This document shows, one piece after another, positions 16,845 through 26,380 of a stretch of 31,800 nt of DNA (position 1 is its first letter; every line of letters starts with the position of its first letter). The position numbers were made by a program, and so were the translations under genes. The notes beneath the pieces were generated by a model. It worked only from the letters and a program-made list of their open reading frames with translations. It ran no database searches and was not told the origin of the DNA. The stretch covers positions 40,757 to 72,556 of the forward strand of contig PBJL01000032.1 of assembly GCA_002721105.1 (NCBI GenBank). Direction: 5' to 3'. The stretch comes from Acidiferrobacteraceae bacterium (lineage in GTDB: Bacteria; Pseudomonadota; Gammaproteobacteria; Arenicellales; UBA868).

Positions 16845-16970
16845 TCAAAACCCCTTAATTAAACTGGAAACATACTTCTTTCTTGGTAACCGAATCGGAT
16901 AAACTTTTCTTATTGCTCGGTCTATCTCGTCTGAAATATGATCGTGAAAAGGGGTTTTTTTACTGGCCAT
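16845..16970 (-). CDS. Possible small basic protein, 41 residues
   Basis: A short open frame on the minus strand, 46 bp downstream of the AsmA-family gene and convergent with pdxH. It starts at ATG 16970 and ends at TGA 16845-16847. The product begins MASKKTPFHDHISDEIDRAI and ends LPRKKYVSSLIKGF. It is soluble-looking and very basic in its second half, with an amphipathic stretch that could form a helix. AGAAG directly abuts the ATG, too close for a normal ribosome-binding site. Both ends of the frame coincide with a 10-bp inverted repeat. I do not recognise a family; it could be a chance frame. Confidence 0.3.
   Translation of the reverse strand: MASKKTPFHDHISDEIDRAIRKVYPIRLPRKKYVSSLIKGF
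16847..16958. repeat. 10-bp inverted repeat flanking a 92-bp core
   Basis: AAAACCCCTT at 16847-16856 and its exact reverse complement AAGGGGTTTT at 16949-16958 lie between the convergent ends of pdxH and the AsmA gene. The right arm continues into a T run on the plus strand, so the pair could act as a long-loop terminator for pdxH, or could be the ends of a small degenerate element. The same bases would encode the ends of the 41-residue frame on the minus strand. Confidence 0.5.
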
Positions 16971-17016
16971 CTTCTAAATTATCCGTGAAACCAAAAAGTA
17001 AAACCGATTGCTTATG

Positions 17017-20000
17017 TTAGGGAAATTCTTTAGGGAGTAACATCTGCGCACGCTCTCTAGCTCCTTCGCAACCTACAGGCTCGATTGCTAGACGATCAAT
17101 TAATCCTAATACGGCGACGGAAGTTCCACCAGTAACATATGCAGATCCAAGTTTAATTAACTTTTCAACTAGATCACTCCCCTCAGGGTCAGATTCAACT
17201 TTGGGACTCAGAAGTGTACCGCCAATTCGATAAAACGGTTGGTAAATGGCTGAAAGCCCGGACTGCTCAATTATCGTTGTTGCCGAAAGCCCTAAGCCAC
17301 GAGCCTTAGACCGAACTGATAGGCTAAGCGATTCATCTGCCAAACTAAGATCGCCAAACCCAACCAGTCGAAACTCTTTTGCCTTTATTGCTATTGTATG
17401 ATCGGGAGGAGGTTGCGCAATGCCTACGCCATCTTTGATATGCATACCTATAACTCCGCACTCTATATCAAAATACTTTTCACGACGACCCCAAGGACTT
17501 ACATCACGGAGAATCTGCTCTACAATATTGATTGGTGAAGTGGTAAAAAGTTCCATCCCTCCTCTTAGAAATCGGGCTTGATCAACATCTAAGTACAAAA
17601 AACCGTTCCCCTGCTCAACAATCTGATGCAGAGAATCACCTACTCCTTGAATACCACCTTTAAGATCTACCTGACCAGTAATATCACGCACAGTCGCCCG
17701 AGTCACAGGCAATAAAGCAAGATCTATGTCATCCCAGTTGTATCGATACACCGCATTAAAAGGAGATGATCTCGTGTCTAGTATCAAAACCAGATCTAAA
17801 TCACCACCAAAAGCATTAGATCTAGAACGGGCATCAACGATTCCATTTTCAGAAGTTACTTTACCGATCAATTTTCTCAAATCGTAGTTTCGACGTAAAA
17901 ACCGATCCACGGTGAATTCAATTCTGACATCATTGCTGATAGCCCAATTTACAGGTAACGCTTCCTCACTAAATAAGAATTGTTTTTTTGGCGGCGGAAA
18001 TAATTCATTAAGATTGAGATAACTAGATTTGATCTCCCCCAATACTTTAGATCTACCTTCAGAAGTTCTTCTTTTTCGATATTCGATATTTCCTGAAAGC
18101 ATGTTATCACCAATCTGAAAATCAAAATTTTCTAAAGAAAAATTGTCTTTAGTCAACCTGATCTTTGTCGTGCCTTGAAAAGATTCAAGGTCTGCAATCT
18201 GCACAGACTTTAACGCCATGAAATCGGATAATGAATCTGTTATAAATGATAGATCTGCTGAAATTTGTCTCGAACTGATCTCAGAAATACTTCCCTCAAC
18301 ATTAAAAATATCCACCTTTTTTGATTCTAGATCTAATACGATTGCTGCTAATTCGTTATCACTCGCTAAACGACTTAATGAGCCCTTTAACCGAACATCA
18401 CCTAATTGGTTAAGACTTTTCCAAAATCCTGTGTTATACCGGGAGGATGCTGATAAGATAGTGTCGTAAGATAAATCAAATCCAAAAAGGCCATCGAGGA
18501 TCGTCATTTCTCCATCAATTTTTAAATCTATTTCATTGGTAATTAGGCCTATTTGGAGATCAAATAACTCATCACGATTATCTGAAGGACGAACGTGAAT
18601 TGTAATTTCTCCAGGTTCAGGATAGGACATGCCCAAGCCAAATATATCTACAAATTGGCCAATATCATTTATATTTAATTGTAGCGACCAATCTGCGTTA
18701 CCAGAATAACCTAACTTTGGTAACCTACCTGAAAAATGTCCCTGGACTTTCTGATCCAGAATATCCAGATCCAGATTTGACGCGAGTATAGTGCCATCAT
18801 CGATAGTAATTGACCCAGTCGCCCCACTAACAAAATCTAAATCAAATAGTGCTTTCCGATCCCATATACCTACTAAATCTGTCACTTCTGCATTGTTTAT
18901 TTTAAAATCGATACTTAGCCTCGGCATCCTACCCAAAGCACTGACATCACCCGTTCCTTGGAAAGACAGTGTGGGTGCGTCTGCAAAAAAAGTCAGGTTA
19001 TCGATCTGAAAATCGTTTCCATTTCGAATTAATATGCCAGAAGCATTACCCGAACCTTCAATTGGTATTTCATAATCTAACAGCGAAAGAAAAGACTGCA
19101 GCTGCTTTGTTTGAGTTTCAAATTTTAGCTTGAACTTAGGGTTTTTACCCAAAGCACTGACATCACCCGTTGCGCTCACTATAAAGTCTGGGGATGTTGA
19201 GATGAAATTTACATCCCGAAGCTGTAAATCTTCTCCTAATTTTCCATCTAGCTTCGCATTAACGTTAGTCACACCATTTAGGGTTGTGAAATTTGAACCA
19301 AGGAAATTTAAAAAATCGAAGGACTCACTAGATGCATGCAAGTCGAATGAAGCAAGGTTGCGCCTGAAAACATCACGAATCTCGCCCGTAAAATCAATGG
19401 CAAGATCTGATCCAGTCAGATTGCCTATTATTCTATTGTAGGCAATACTCGTCCAACTACCTTCGAGCTTACCGTTCATCTCCAACGAATTAAACTCTAT
19501 ACCCAAATTAAGATCGAGACTTTGCGCAAGCTCAGAAATATTTTGTCCATACATACTACACTTTAAACTAAACAATCCTTCGGCATCAAAAATCTCCGCA
19601 ATAGTTCCTGTTACCTCTCCTTGAATTGCCCCCATGACGTATCTAAGTGATAGTAAGATCGGTTCCTCAAATGGATCCGATACATTGTTAATCACTCCAT
19701 GTATCCGTAAGATCTCCTGCTTGAAAGGTATCTCTGTCGTAATTTTCGCTGTCCTTTTATCAGAATCTATTTCAAGAGCTACATCCTGTATTTGAATCAA
19801 CTCTTGACTATCAGATCCATCATTCAAAAATTGCAACACTGCATTACTAATATTGACACGAAGAGGTATAAACAGAGGATAAATTGAGTTCTTTAACTTA
19901 CCGCTATTGGTTCTAAGGAAATCTCTGAATGGAGAAACAGTCTCAACAGAACTTTCAATCCTTAATTCATCTATTGTTAACTGGTCTAGCAAGGATGTTT

Positions 20001-20301
20001 GGGATAAAAAATTGGTCAGGTCAAAACTTGCAGTAATACTACCTGCATACAAAAGTGGTTTATCAAAACCCTCTCCAGAATAAATTGTAACCTCGGTTAG
20101 CTTAAAGTTAGGTTTAGGGAAAATTTTTAATATGATTTCCCCATCAATTGAAATGTTCTGTGAAACGAGAGAACTAACCCCTTTTTCAACATTATCTCGG
20201 TAACGATCCCAGTCCAAAAAATGCGCGATCGCTATTAAGATGCCGCCCACGAGAAGCACAACCATTATGGTCGCTGCGAATATTTTGTATAACTTTAACA
20301 A
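17017..20301 (-). CDS. AsmA family protein
   Basis: A 1094-residue AsmA/TamB-type protein anchored in the inner membrane by one N-terminal helix (about 9-28) with the rest in the periplasm. AsmA-like proteins are thought to form beta-groove bridges that move phospholipids to the outer membrane. The start (HFLDWDRYRDNVEKGVSSLV, then ISIDGEIILKIFPKPNFKLTEVTIYSG) is the classic AsmA N-terminal domain. Long beta-strand repeats fill the middle. The C-terminal AsmA_2-like part includes GIQGVGDSLHQIVEQGNGFLYLDV and FRLVGFGDLSLADESLSLSV. A segment of about 72 residues is repeated at residues 377 and 449 (TGDVSALG). E. coli AsmA is 617 residues, so this is a long version. Very confident of the family. 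Confidence 0.92.
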   Translation of the reverse strand: MLKLYKIFAATIMVVLLVGGILIAIAHFLDWDRYRDNVEKGVSSLVSQNISIDGEIILKIFPKPNFKLTEVTIYSGEGFDKPLLYAGSITASFDLTNFLSQTSLLDQLTIDELRIESSVETVSPFRDFLRTNSGKLKNSIYPLFIPLRVNISNAVLQFLNDGSDSQELIQIQDVALEIDSDKRTAKITTEIPFKQEILRIHGVINNVSDPFEEPILLSLRYVMGAIQGEVTGTIAEIFDAEGLFSLKCSMYGQNISELAQSLDLNLGIEFNSLEMNGKLEGSWTSIAYNRIIGNLTGSDLAIDFTGEIRDVFRRNLASFDLHASSESFDFLNFLGSNFTTLNGVTNVNAKLDGKLGEDLQLRDVNFISTSPDFIVSATGDVSALGKNPKFKLKFETQTKQLQSFLSLLDYEIPIEGSGNASGILIRNGNDFQIDNLTFFADAPTLSFQGTGDVSALGRMPRLSIDFKINNAEVTDLVGIWDRKALFDLDFVSGATGSITIDDGTILASNLDLDILDQKVQGHFSGRLPKLGYSGNADWSLQLNINDIGQFVDIFGLGMSYPEPGEITIHVRPSDNRDELFDLQIGLITNEIDLKIDGEMTILDGLFGFDLSYDTILSASSRYNTGFWKSLNQLGDVRLKGSLSRLASDNELAAIVLDLESKKVDIFNVEGSISEISSRQISADLSFITDSLSDFMALKSVQIADLESFQGTTKIRLTKDNFSLENFDFQIGDNMLSGNIEYRKRRTSEGRSKVLGEIKSSYLNLNELFPPPKKQFLFSEEALPVNWAISNDVRIEFTVDRFLRRNYDLRKLIGKVTSENGIVDARSRSNAFGGDLDLVLILDTRSSPFNAVYRYNWDDIDLALLPVTRATVRDITGQVDLKGGIQGVGDSLHQIVEQGNGFLYLDVDQARFLRGGMELFTTSPINIVEQILRDVSPWGRREKYFDIECGVIGMHIKDGVGIAQPPPDHTIAIKAKEFRLVGFGDLSLADESLSLSVRSKARGLGLSATTIIEQSGLSAIYQPFYRIGGTLLSPKVESDPEGSDLVEKLIKLGSAYVTGGTSVAVLGLIDRLAIEPVGCEGARERAQMLLPKEFP
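18930..18955 (-). repeat. 26-bp direct repeat inside the AsmA gene, copy A
   Basis: Identical to 19146-19171 over 26 bases, 216 bp (72 codons) apart and in the same frame. Both encode TGDVSALG in the AsmA-family protein, so it marks an internal duplication of a beta-strand module. Confidence 0.8.
19146..19171 (-). repeat. 26-bp direct repeat inside the AsmA gene, copy B
   Basis: Second copy of the repeat at 18930-18955; same strand and codon frame. It is the copy nearer the N-terminus of the protein. Confidence 0.8.
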
Positions 20302-20400
20302 GATTTATCTCGACAAATTTTGTAAATCATCCTTATTATATGCAAGCTTTAGAAAAACTGAATCGTAACTGAAATCTACAAGTTGAAACGGATAACTGCA

Positions 20401-21279
20401 ATGCAAAATAATTACGTTAACACCCCAAATACTCACCAAAAACCGAGCAATAAAGTCAAACGGCTAGAGAAATCGTTGCGACGCAAAGTGGGGCAAGCTA
20501 TACAAGATTATAATATGATAGAGGAAGGTGATCATGTGATGGTGTGTGTATCAGGAGGAAAAGATTCTTTTGTCATGCTCGATCTTCTTACAAAGTTGCG
20601 TCAAAAAGCGCCCGTAAACTTTCAAATCACTGCCATGAACTTGGATCAAAATCATCCTGGCTTCCCTTCTCACATTCTAGAAAAATACCTTAAGGGATTA
20701 GGGATACCCTATCGAATGGTAAGGCGCGATACATACAAGGTAGTTAAGCGTGTGGTTCCTGAAGGCAAAACAATGTGTGGTCTATGCTCCCGATTAAGGA
20801 GAGGTATACTGTATAGTTTTGCAAAAGAAGAAGGAATGAATAAGATAGCACTCGGTCACCATAAAGATGATATAGTGGAAACGCTATTTTTAAATATGTT
20901 TCATGGAGGAACTCTAAAAGCGATGCCACCGAAGCTTCTTAGTGACGATGGCGACCATATTGTAATTAGACCTCTTTCTTACTGTCGTGAAAAAGATATT
21001 GCCCAATACGCCCAGGTTCGAGAATTTCCACTAATACCATGCGATCTATGTGGATCGCAGGATCATCTGCAGAGAAAAGCAATAAAAAGAATGCTTATTG
21101 CATGGGATGAAAAATATCCTGGGCGAACAAATTCAATCTTTCGTAGCATTAGCCACGTTGCACCGAGCCAATTAGCAGATTCCAATCTGTATGATTTTGC
21201 AAGTATTGGCAACAAAGACTCTGTTTCGCGCTCAAAAAGTTGGTTACCAGAAAGGTCAGAAAATATATCTTCTGTATAG
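20401..21279 (+). CDS. ttcA: tRNA 2-thiocytidine biosynthesis protein TtcA
   Basis: TtcA thiolates cytidine 32 of certain tRNAs, using ATP activation and an iron-sulfur cluster. The 292-residue protein has the PP-loop [10 protein letters not shown] and the paired motifs [11 protein letters not shown] and [19 protein letters not shown], whose cysteines bind the cluster. [19 protein letters not shown] and AMPPKL are also family-specific. ATG 20401 is chosen over TTG 20383, which adds six non-conserved residues. It is divergent from the AsmA gene and convergent with prfC, 56 bp away, with no obvious terminator between them. Confidence 0.95.
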   Translation: MQNNYVNTPNTHQKPSNKVKRLEKSLRRKVGQAIQDYNMIEEGDHVMVCVSGGKDSFVMLDLLTKLRQKAPVNFQITAMNLDQNHPGFPSHILEKYLKGLGIPYRMVRRDTYKVVKRVVPEGKTMCGLCSRLRRGILYSFAKEEGMNKIALGHHKDDIVETLFLNMFHGGTLKAMPPKLLSDDGDHIVIRPLSYCREKDIAQYAQVREFPLIPCDLCGSQDHLQRKAIKRMLIAWDEKYPGRTNSIFRSISHVAPSQLADSNLYDFASIGNKDSVSRSKSWLPERSENISSV

Positions 21280-21335
21280 GTGTGTTTAATTATTGTCAAC
21301 TGAGCTATGTCACTAAGTTCGGTGCTAATTCGATT

Positions 21336-22928
21336 TTACAATTCTCGCGTCATACTAAATTCAATTTTAGGCCATCGCTCTGAAATAAGATGTAAGTTAG
21401 CAATGTTCGGAGCAATATAGGTTAATGCGCCACTTGCGTCTAATGCTAAATTACTCTTGACTAACTTTGTAAACTCTTCAAGATCTGAAGCATGGTCACT
21501 GATTATCCATCGCGCCGTAGCTACCGCAATCGATTCAAATCGACAATCTACTCCATATTCATGCTCCAAACGATGGGCGACTACATCAAATTGGAGCACA
21601 CCAACAGCGCCAAGAATGATTTCATTATTTGATAAGGGACGAAATACTTGCGCTGCGCCCTCTTCACTCAATTGGTCCAACCCTTTATTCAACGCTTTGG
21701 CTCGAAGAGGATCCACCAACCTCACTCTCCGAAAAAGATCTGGGGCAAAATTTGGGATACCTGTAAACTTAAGTGCTTCGCCCTCTGTAAACGTATCTCC
21801 GATTTGGATTTTTCCATGATTATGGAGTCCGATTATATCCCCGGCACACGCCATATTCACAGCTTCCCGCCGAGACGCTAAGAAGGTAATCGCATTGTGA
21901 ACTAAGGTAGATTTCTCTGTTCTTACCTGAAAAATACGCATACCTTTTCGATATCTTCCAGACGTTATTCTTAAAAAAGCTACGCGATCGTGATGCGACG
22001 GATCCATATTTGCCTGCACCTTAAAAACAAATCCTGTAAACGGAGTTTCCGAACTATCAACGATTCTTGATTCGGTAGTTCTTGTTCCAGGCTGTGGAGC
22101 ATATCTAACAAATGAATCTATTAGCTCCTCGGTACCCTCCCCACTCAAGGCAGAACCAAAATAAACTGGCGTCAAAACTCCCGAAAGATACTTTTCAACA
22201 CTAAAAATATTTCCAGCTTCTCGGATTAGTTCTATTTCTTCTCGTAAGGCTGCGGTATCCGCTCCAATAATTTCATCTAATTCTGGATTTTGTAATCCTA
22301 CAATTATTTTTTCATCCGGCCGCTCTCCTGCATTATTAGACCCTTTAGAATATAAATGTATTGAATCATCAAATATCCTATAAAGACCGAGGAAATGTCG
22401 ACCACTGCCAATTGGCCAAGTCATAGGAGCACATGCAATGCCTAGTACAGATTCGATCTCGTCCATTACTTCCATTGGATCTCTCCCATCACGATCCAAC
22501 TTATTAACGAAGGTCATTATAGGAGTATCACGTAAGCGACATACATCCATCAATTTAATTGTTCTAGCTTCGACGCCTTTCGCGATATCAACAACCATTA
22601 GTGCTGAGTCTACCGCAGTGAGTGTTCGATATGTATCCTCCGAGAAATCTTCATGGCCTGGTGTATCCAACAAATTGATTACATGGCCTTTGTAAAAGAA
22701 TTGCATAACAGAAGACGTCACCGAAATACCTCGCTCTTTCTCTAATTTCATCCAATCTGAAGTCGCATAGCGGCCAGATTTTCTAGCACGTACTGTTCCA
22801 GCAAGTTGAATCGCTCCTCCATAATGCAAAAAGCGCTCGGTCAATGTTGTCTTGCCAGCATCAGGGTGCGAAATTATCGCAAAGGTTCTTCGTCGCGCAA
22901 TTTCTGGTAACAAACTCTCATCATTCAT
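21336..22928 (-). CDS. prfC: Peptide chain release factor 3
   Basis: RF3 is a translational GTPase that removes RF1/RF2 from the ribosome after termination. The 530-residue sequence has G1 [12 protein letters not shown], the switch region [40 protein letters not shown], and the RF3-type later domains ([50 protein letters not shown]). An AGGGG ribosome-binding site precedes ATG 22928. It lies 131 bp downstream of aprA on the same strand. I see no terminator between them, so read-through is possible, but no functional link is implied. Confidence 0.96.
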   Translation of the reverse strand: MNDESLLPEIARRRTFAIISHPDAGKTTLTERFLHYGGAIQLAGTVRARKSGRYATSDWMKLEKERGISVTSSVMQFFYKGHVINLLDTPGHEDFSEDTYRTLTAVDSALMVVDIAKGVEARTIKLMDVCRLRDTPIMTFVNKLDRDGRDPMEVMDEIESVLGIACAPMTWPIGSGRHFLGLYRIFDDSIHLYSKGSNNAGERPDEKIIVGLQNPELDEIIGADTAALREEIELIREAGNIFSVEKYLSGVLTPVYFGSALSGEGTEELIDSFVRYAPQPGTRTTESRIVDSSETPFTGFVFKVQANMDPSHHDRVAFLRITSGRYRKGMRIFQVRTEKSTLVHNAITFLASRREAVNMACAGDIIGLHNHGKIQIGDTFTEGEALKFTGIPNFAPDLFRRVRLVDPLRAKALNKGLDQLSEEGAAQVFRPLSNNEIILGAVGVLQFDVVAHRLEHEYGVDCRFESIAVATARWIISDHASDLEEFTKLVKSNLALDASGALTYIAPNIANLHLISERWPKIEFSMTREL

Positions 22929-23059
22929 TGAATATGTCCCCTAAATATATAGCTAACATAATGTCTCAATAAGGCCCTTAGGTTAATTAACAATTGAACA
23001 ATGAAGCGCCATCCAGAATTCATTAACAAAACTGGTATTCTTAAAACTGTAAAACCGAT

Positions 23060-24907
23060 TTAATCAACTATATGATAAACAGGTGCTGTTTCCATATTCC
23101 AACTGTTAGATTCACTGTCATATTGCGAAAGCGTGAAACAGTGCCAGTGACTATCATCTAGCTTGGGGTAATCTCCTCTATAATAATAGCCCGGCCATCT
23201 CGTCTCTGTTCGAAACCTAGTATGATGTGTGACCGATTCGGAAGCCAAAACTCTGTGATGAAGTTCCCACGCCCGTTGCAACTGATGCAGATCTTCTGCC
23301 GCAAGAAAAGTTAAATCCTCCTTTAGCATATTTAAAAGTTCTATCCCTCGCACCAACATTGGCTCGTTGGTCATATAGTTCGCACCAATTCCCCCTACAT
23401 ATTCATCCATTATTTTTTCAAGCCGCTGCAATCCACTCAGCGGCAAAATATAACTGGGAGACACTGTTCCGGCGACAATTTCATTTCGACCTAATCTATA
23501 GTTCTCCAAAGGTTGAAAAATCAATTTTTTAAGTTTTTCATACTGCTGATCGCTCACTTCAATTCTTTCGTTTTTTCTCTCATTCACATAATTGACTGCT
23601 GCTTTGGCTGCTATTCTACCTTCAGTATAGGAGCCAGATGAAAACTTATGCGCGGTACCACCAATGGTATCACCCGCACCAAAAAGACCTTCAACAGTCA
23701 TCATTCGGTTATATCCCCACTGATAATCCGCTGGCGCATAATCTGATGGGCCGCTCGCCCAGGCTCCTGAACAGGTTGCATGAGAACCCATGACATAAGG
23801 TTCAGATGTCGTTAGTTCTGGATTAACTTCCTTCGGATCTATGTTCTGGGATGCCCAGACCACTGCCTGCCCGATTGTCATTCCTAGAAAATTTTCCCAA
23901 CCTACAGTTTCTTTGTGAGGATCTTTAAAAGCCTCTTTTGTTACCATCCGTATGGGACCGCGCCCAGCTTTAACCTCTTCCAGAAACGCATGATTCCGCA
24001 GACAGGTTGGGACTGGCTGTTGATCTATATAGTCTCCAACTAGTTCTTTTGTTTGTTTGTACCAGTTGGACTCATACTCATCACCATACGCATTTTCAGT
24101 GTAAGTTTTAAGGTGGAGAAAGTACGCCCCTACAGGACCATAACCATCCTTAAACCGAGTAAGTACTATTCTATTTTCCATTTGTGTCATCTTCGCCCCA
24201 GCTAGAATTGGTAATGCATATGCTGACGCGCTACTCCATGGCGCATACCATGTACGCCCCATTCCCTCCCCGACAGCCCTTGGCTTAAAAATATGTGATG
24301 CGCCACCAGCTGCTACCACTACGGCTTTTGAACGAAAAACATAAAACTCTCCGGTTCTAACATTAAAACCAACAGCTCCAGCAACTCGATTTTCTTTTTT
24401 TTCATCCATCAGCAAGTGAGTAACCATGACCCTGTTATAAATTTTAGTCGCTGCTTTTCTCGCCGCTTCTGCAACGATCGGTTTATAGCTCTCACCATGA
24501 ATCATTATCTGCCATTTACCTTCACGCAGGTAACGCCCAGTTTCAGGATCTTTCATCATAGGTAACCCCCACTCTTCAAATTTATGAACCGTAGAGTCAA
24601 CATGTCGGGCAATATCATATCCAAGATCTTCTCGCACTAACCCCATGAGATCATTTCGAGCATATCGGACATGATCTTCTGGTTGATTCTCATCCCATTG
24701 CATACCCATATAACAATTAATTGCATATAAACCTTGTGCAACAGCACCGCTTCGCTCAATGTTTGCTTTTTCTACGCAGACAATATTAAGGTCTCTTCCC
24801 CAATATCGAGATTCATAGGTAGCCCCACACCCAGCCATCCCACCACCAATTATGAGTACATCTGAATCAACAAAAACTGTCTTTCTTGTTCCAAATAAAC
24901 CCATCAT
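23060..24907 (-). CDS. aprA: Adenylylsulfate (APS) reductase, alpha subunit
   Basis: The FAD subunit of dissimilatory APS reductase. In sulfur oxidisers the enzyme runs in the direction sulfite plus AMP to APS, passing electrons to the membrane. The 615-residue sequence has the FAD-binding VLIIGGGMAGCGA near 18-30, EKANIERSGAVAQGLYAIN, VVVAAGGASHIF, LTRFKDGYGPVGAYF, GSHATCSGAWASGP and GLFGAGDTIGGTAHKFSSGS. These include the asparagine, arginine and histidine positions that line the AprA active site. The first ATG overlaps the aprB stop by four bases (ATGA), giving translational coupling. It is the last gene of aprM-aprB-aprA. Very confident. Confidence 0.97.
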   Translation of the reverse strand: MMGLFGTRKTVFVDSDVLIIGGGMAGCGATYESRYWGRDLNIVCVEKANIERSGAVAQGLYAINCYMGMQWDENQPEDHVRYARNDLMGLVREDLGYDIARHVDSTVHKFEEWGLPMMKDPETGRYLREGKWQIMIHGESYKPIVAEAARKAATKIYNRVMVTHLLMDEKKENRVAGAVGFNVRTGEFYVFRSKAVVVAAGGASHIFKPRAVGEGMGRTWYAPWSSASAYALPILAGAKMTQMENRIVLTRFKDGYGPVGAYFLHLKTYTENAYGDEYESNWYKQTKELVGDYIDQQPVPTCLRNHAFLEEVKAGRGPIRMVTKEAFKDPHKETVGWENFLGMTIGQAVVWASQNIDPKEVNPELTTSEPYVMGSHATCSGAWASGPSDYAPADYQWGYNRMMTVEGLFGAGDTIGGTAHKFSSGSYTEGRIAAKAAVNYVNERKNERIEVSDQQYEKLKKLIFQPLENYRLGRNEIVAGTVSPSYILPLSGLQRLEKIMDEYVGGIGANYMTNEPMLVRGIELLNMLKEDLTFLAAEDLHQLQRAWELHHRVLASESVTHHTRFRTETRWPGYYYRGDYPKLDDSHWHCFTLSQYDSESNSWNMETAPVYHIVD

Positions 24908-25368
24908 ACCTTACCTATCTTAAGTTGATCAGGCCTCAACGTAGGCAACCCACCTGCAATCTTTAGTGCATCGGGCTCATGAGAAAGCTCCTGAGAATGT
25001 CGAGATCTCTCGCTTGGCGCCTCAAACTCTGCAGGTGATTTTATCGAGTTCCATTCAGTGGTACGAATAGGTGATACAAAGTTTTTCTCACGTCCATCAC
25101 GAAATTTTATCCTCCATGATATCGTTCCTTTTTTTTCTTCCCTAAGTGCCCGAACACTATGACCAAGAGGAGCAAAATCAGCATAGCCTCGCACATCTAT
25201 TGCATTCTGAGGGCACGCTTTTACACATGAATAACACTCCCAACACATATTTGGTTCAATATTGTATGCACGACGATATTTCTTATCGATATGCATGATG
25301 TCTGATGGACAAATATCAACACAATGTCCACAGCCATCACATTTCGTCATATAAACAAATGTTGGCAT
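24904..25368 (-). CDS. aprB: Adenylylsulfate reductase, beta (iron-sulfur) subunit
   Basis: Electron-transfer subunit of APS reductase with two [4Fe-4S] clusters, passing electrons between the AprA flavin and the membrane partner. The 154-residue protein begins with cluster ligands CDGCGHCVDICP, then CWECYSCVKACP, whose tryptophan-containing form is typical of AprB. The C-terminal tail (SWRIKFRDGREKNFVSPIRT, TEWNSIKSP) is the arm that wraps around AprA. The final 40 residues are a charged, less conserved extension. It lies 44 bp downstream of aprM and overlaps aprA by four bases. Confidence 0.96.
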   Translation of the reverse strand: MPTFVYMTKCDGCGHCVDICPSDIMHIDKKYRRAYNIEPNMCWECYSCVKACPQNAIDVRGYADFAPLGHSVRALREEKKGTISWRIKFRDGREKNFVSPIRTTEWNSIKSPAEFEAPSERSRHSQELSHEPDALKIAGGLPTLRPDQLKIGKV

Positions 25369-25412
25369 TTTATTCCTCTTGCTTTATTCAATTTTTTAAT
25401 TAGTTCCAATAC

Positions 25413-26189
25413 TTAATAATTTCGAGGTACACGGCGCACACTACCTAGTAATTCAGAATTACTGCTAGGCGGAGGCAAATTATCTCGTGAACCATCTTCT
25501 TGAGATATATGTTTCTGGAAGGATGCTACTGGTTTATAGAACATGTGTGAAAATTTAGACCATGGTACTGTCCCAAATAGTAGAGCAGTAAAAAATAAGT
25601 ATAAAGTAAACAAAATTCGTGTCCATATGGCATCAATTTCGGCTGTGCACCCCCAAATTAAGCCTAGAGTGACACTTGTAAGGGTTAACAAAATAAAAAG
25701 GTCGGCTTGTACAAATTGAAATCGCGATTTTCCTTCTGCTACCACATCAACTCGTACAAAAAACCAAAACCAGTATCCCCCAATACAAACTGAAAATGAG
25801 CCAACGTACCATAATACCGGCACAACAACTGGCACGCCCTGCGCTGTATTTGAATAAAAGAAAATCATAAGAATGGTTGAAAATATGTATGCTAAAAACC
25901 CGTACATCGTTAAGAGATGACAGGCTCTTCGTCGCCAATTACAAAATTCACCAGAAACCAATGCTTCGATAGTTGTATGCATAAGTACGGATAGAATATT
26001 TTTACTGCCAATAGTCTTCGATTCTCGATTATTTTTCCAAGCATAAAAAAAGTATTTTGCGCTGCCTTTATGGATAACATCAAAAACGGTTCCACCAAAA
26101 ACCAATAAAATCATCAAAATTATGTAGGCTTTCATATAAAAAACCGAAATATAAGCTGATGATTCTGTAAAGGGATTCACTGTGAACAT
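25413..26189 (-). CDS. aprM: AprM, putative membrane anchor of APS reductase
   Basis: A 258-residue integral membrane protein. About five hydrophobic segments are visible, around residues 18-38, 88-112, 120-147, 163-180 and 190-207, and the tail is hydrophilic. The segment SGEFCNWRRRACHLLTMYGFLAY recalls the heme-binding membrane subunits of the HdrE/DsrM type. AprM precedes aprBA in many sulfur-oxidising proteobacteria and is thought to link APS reductase to the quinone pool where QmoABC is absent. AGGG sits seven bases before the ATG. The assignment rests on topology and on its place as the first gene of aprMBA. Confident in context, less so in mechanism. Confidence 0.87.
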   Translation of the reverse strand: MFTVNPFTESSAYISVFYMKAYIILMILLVFGGTVFDVIHKGSAKYFFYAWKNNRESKTIGSKNILSVLMHTTIEALVSGEFCNWRRRACHLLTMYGFLAYIFSTILMIFFYSNTAQGVPVVVPVLWYVGSFSVCIGGYWFWFFVRVDVVAEGKSRFQFVQADLFILLTLTSVTLGLIWGCTAEIDAIWTRILFTLYLFFTALLFGTVPWSKFSHMFYKPVASFQKHISQEDGSRDNLPPPSSNSELLGSVRRVPRNY

Positions 26190-26380
26190 TCTAAAACCCT
26201 ATCACTGATGATAAATTTAAACTGCCAACTGTAACCTTCGATATCTTTTAATTTACTCATAATCCATTTTTAGCTATGCGTAGTAATTGCAGCGCTTCTT
26301 TTAAATCTCTTGGTATAAACACCTTAGTACTTTACATAAGACTAGCCGAAAATCGACGTAACTCTAAGGCTAAATTAGCT

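Noticed and set aside
23060..24907. AprA as a succinate dehydrogenase/fumarate reductase flavoprotein
   Set aside because: The FAD fold is shared, but GSHATCSGAWASGP, LTRFKDGYGPVG and the adjacent AprB-type ferredoxin are specific to APS reductase.
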